From Chryseobacterium gleum (GTDB lineage: Bacteria; Bacteroidota; Bacteroidia; Flavobacteriales_D; Crocinitomicaceae), in NCBI GenBank assembly GCA_945862165.1, contig CAMAXI010000002.1, positions 124,001 to 188,000 on the forward strand: DNA of 64,000 bases, in the 5' to 3' direction. Below are positions 62,139 through 64,000 of the stretch, one piece after another. Numbering within the stretch: the first letter of the stretch is position 1; the number at the start of each line of letters is the position of its first letter. The position numbers and the translations under genes were made by a program. The notes under the pieces are model-generated. The model saw only the letters and a list, made by a program, of their open reading frames with translations. It searched no databases and was not told the DNA's origin.

Positions 62139-63386
62139 ATGAAAAAAAATTACATGAGACTAATTGTAGCATTGCTTTTTGCTACAAATTTAATGGCGCA
62201 AAATGTCCCGAATTATGTTCCAACGAATGGATTGGTTGGCTGGTGGCCTTTTAATGGAAATGCCAATGATGAAAGTGGGAATGGGAATCATGGAACGGTG
62301 AATGGGGCGACATTGACAAGTGATAGGAATGGAAAAACGAATAGTGCATATCGTTTTGATGGAAAAAGTTTTATTTCTTCAAATCAAAATAATTTTCCAA
62401 TTGGGAATAATTCAAGAACAGTATCATGTTGGTTTAAATTAGAAAAAGAAGATTTAAACTTTAAAATGATTTTAAGTTATGGTAATTATTCAGCATCAAA
62501 TTTATTTGCCATAGGTTTTTATCAAAAAACAAATGAATTTTATTTTTCAAATCATTCAAATGCTCTTTTCAAAAGAAAATTAAATCTTAATCAACTATAT
62601 AATATTACAATAACTTACAATGGTTCAGATTATATACTCTATATTGATGGTGTATATGTAACAAGTGAAAAAGCCATAACTAATACTACATCAGGATTTT
62701 TCTATATAGGCAAAGATCCTGGTGGTGGTAATTTTATAGGTTTAATTGATGATATCGCTATCTTCAATCGCGCATTAACCCAAGAAGAAATTACTGCATT
62801 ATATAAAGGATGTACAAAAGAAACAGCAACATCTACTAGTTTTAATTCTTATGTTTTCACTAATAATGCTCCTATTAACTTATCTGCAACACCCATTGGT
62901 GGAACATTTAGTGGAGATGGTATAGTAAATAATGCTTTCAACCCTAAAGAAGCATTATTGGGGAAAAATGCAATTAAATACAACTTTAAAAACACATCAG
63001 GATGTGCTGACTCTACAGATTTTTCCATGATTATGGTGGACACCGTAGGAAATGTATGTAAGAAAACCGTAAATGACACCGTAAGTATCTTGAAAATACA
63101 CTTCCAATTAACTACAGGAATTAAAGCAAATACTGTAACAAACATTACTGTTTATCCAAATCCAACATCGGATGTATTGATTATTGACGCTACTGATTCA
63201 CAGGCATTAGCTGGATATACGTACCGTATTTTGGATGTACAAGGAAAGCAAATTTACAATGCGCTAGTAACTTCTAGTAAAACAGAAATTACATTAAAAA
63301 CATTAGGTACAAAAGGGGTGTATGTTTTACACATAGTAGATGCTAATGGAATTTCTATAGAAAACAAAAAGATTGTGTTGCAGTAA
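62139..63386 (+). CDS. LamG-like surface protein with T9SS type A sorting domain
   Basis: This 415-residue secreted protein has a signal peptide (MKKNYMRLIVALLFATNLMAQ). A LamG/concanavalin-A-like domain (about 32-225) follows, beginning GLVGWWPFNGNANDESGNGNHG, with ILYIDGVYV and GLIDDIAIFNRALTQEEI, the typical end of a LamG jelly roll. A short Ig-like middle (GGTFSGDGI, TSGCADSTDFS) and a C-terminal sorting domain (ITVYPNPTSDVLIID, RILDVQGKQIY, LGTKGVYVLHI) complete it. It should be exported by the T9SS and may bind carbohydrate. It is flanked by the RNA candidate and a bidirectional terminator. Confidence 0.87.
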   Translation: MKKNYMRLIVALLFATNLMAQNVPNYVPTNGLVGWWPFNGNANDESGNGNHGTVNGATLTSDRNGKTNSAYRFDGKSFISSNQNNFPIGNNSRTVSCWFKLEKEDLNFKMILSYGNYSASNLFAIGFYQKTNEFYFSNHSNALFKRKLNLNQLYNITITYNGSDYILYIDGVYVTSEKAITNTTSGFFYIGKDPGGGNFIGLIDDIAIFNRALTQEEITALYKGCTKETATSTSFNSYVFTNNAPINLSATPIGGTFSGDGIVNNAFNPKEALLGKNAIKYNFKNTSGCADSTDFSMIMVDTVGNVCKKTVNDTVSILKIHFQLTTGIKANTVTNITVYPNPTSDVLIIDATDSQALAGYTYRILDVQGKQIYNALVTSSKTEITLKTLGTKGVYVLHIVDANGISIENKKIVLQ

Positions 63387-63410
63387 AATGACCACTTAAA
63401 TTAGATCAAT

Positions 63411-63451
63411 AAACAACATAGGCTACCAAAAAATGGTAGCCTATGTTGTTT
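63411..63451. terminator. Bidirectional terminator between convergent genes
   Basis: AAACAACATAGGCTACCA and TGGTAGCCTATGTTGTTT form a perfect 18-bp stem with a five-base loop, with A and T runs at its two ends. It lies between the LamG gene and the convergent gene ending at 63456. Confidence 0.92.
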
Positions 63452-63455
63452 TAGG

Positions 63456-64000
63456 TTATATCCCCATGAGTGCTTTTAATTCATTGGTATTATTAATTTT
63501 AGTAACTGGCTTAAAGGTCAGTTTTTGAGTAGTTGGATTGTCTTTCGAACATTTAAGTAGTTGCTCTGTATCCACTTTTGCCAGTACATCTCCTTCTAAA
63601 ACAGTGTATAAAGCGGCAGATTCATCTTGCATAAGAATTAATTTTTTAGAGAAGGCATAATCGATACTTATTTTATCGCGTTTACTTACATAGAAATAAC
63701 GTTCCGGTATAAAGCCATTTTTTCCTTTTGGAACAACTAACTCTACTTTTGCTTCGAAAGCCTGTGGATTTTGATAAAAACGGTCACAGTTATATATTCC
63801 AAACTGACTAATAGTCAATGTTCTCATCACATCATTCATTTTTGCGAGTGTACGTTCTTGCTCTTGAATTTCTTTTAATGTTTCTGCATAGTTAGCATCC
63901 CATTTTTCAGGACCGAATTTAAACAAACTTTTGATGGTCATTTTAGGTCGTATCAAAGTGGTAAACGTTTCCGTTTTATCATCCGGATTAGAACAGGTAA
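63456..64000 (-). CDS. Hypothetical protein, 5' end outside the window
   Basis: The frame is open from the stop at 63456 to the window end, about 181 codons. The visible sequence starts CSNPDDKTETFTTLIRPKMT, then IKSLFKFGPEKWDANYAETLKEIQ, a coiled helical part, and RTLTISQFGIYNCDRFYQNP. Strand-rich segments follow, including NGFIPERYFYVSKRDKISIDYAFSKKLILM. The TTG at 63956 is not a convincing start because coding continues upstream; the true start lies beyond 64000. The motif FGIYNCDRFY looks like a conserved domain of secreted Bacteroidota proteins, but I cannot name it. Confidence 0.6.
   Translation of the reverse strand, partial: TCSNPDDKTETFTTLIRPKMTIKSLFKFGPEKWDANYAETLKEIQEQERTLAKMNDVMRTLTISQFGIYNCDRFYQNPQAFEAKVELVVPKGKNGFIPERYFYVSKRDKISIDYAFSKKLILMQDESAALYTVLEGDVLAKVDTEQLLKCSKDNPTTQKLTFKPVTKINNTNELKALMGI

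Noticed and set aside
1-64000. Insertion sequences, integrases, prophage or rRNA genes
   Set aside because: No transposase, integrase or phage structural motif and no rRNA sequence were seen on either strand.

Overview
The window looks like chromosomal DNA of an AT-rich member of the Bacteroidota, most likely of the Flavobacteriales. The grounds are the alternative complex III and cytochrome oxidase operon in the order actABCDEF-coxB-coxA, PorZ and C-terminal sorting domains of the type IX secretion system (T9SS), the promoter consensus TAnnTTTG with a TTTG-like box about 20 bases upstream, absence of clear Shine-Dalgarno sites, and families such as DUF1501, DUF1800, DUF2279 and ORF6N. Species cannot be read from the sequence; a Crocinitomicaceae/Fluviicola-like organism is only a guess.

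Layout. 1-2553: recO (cut by the window edge) and porZ. 2554-4829: a plastic zone with a partly duplicated tRNA-Arg, a Fic protein with an upstream array of short motifs, and a collapsed FISUMP-domain pseudogene. 4830-18292: mostly core genes (folD, an LTA-synthase-like sulfatase, rlmN, a DUF4143 ATPase relative, two glycosyltransferases, M28 and M42 peptidases, DUF2279, gatC, plsC). 18333-21121: a four-gene, AT-rich islet bounded by two identical directly repeated terminators. 21153-27782: sucAB, a toxin-antitoxin pair, a cyclase with a small partner, an M48 lipoprotein. 27916-32252: leuS, lpxB. 32385-35976: rnpA, an S41 protease, an O-antigen-ligase-like protein. 35977-41092: DUF1501, DUF1800, queG, ruvB. 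41173-52940: the act/cox respiratory operon. 53156-58431: SPOR protein, flavoprotein, purT, prs, rplY, SUFU protein. 58540-60974: Wzz-like and O-antigen-ligase-like pair. 61047-64000: VIT1 transporter, a candidate ~190-nt structured RNA, a LamG/T9SS surface protein and a gene cut by the window end.

How it works together. The respiratory operon encodes a complete quinol:cytochrome c oxidoreductase followed by two oxidase subunits, so electrons can pass from menaquinol to oxygen; sucAB feeds the TCA cycle. LpxB, PlsC, two Wzy/WaaL-like proteins, a Wzz-like protein and two glycosyltransferases serve envelope glycolipids; PorZ and two CTD-bearing proteins belong to the T9SS.

Most notable: (1) an unannotated RNA candidate at about 61900-62091 with a near-ideal promoter, 39 nested base pairs and a U tract, of 6S-like size and shape; (2) a Fic/winged-helix gene with five copies of an ACGGTAAA-type motif whose four direct copies are 40, 30 and 40 bp apart; (3) a tRNA-Arg in which the nearly universal G19-C56 pair appears as U19-A56, next to a duplicated tRNA 5' end carrying a 16-bp palindrome; (4) intergenic short-repeat families that supply the stop codons of three genes; (5) a terminator-bounded islet with a hexanucleotide repeat in a promoter and an ORF6N protein with a PLD-like C-terminal motif. 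All family assignments were made by eye from sequence motifs.
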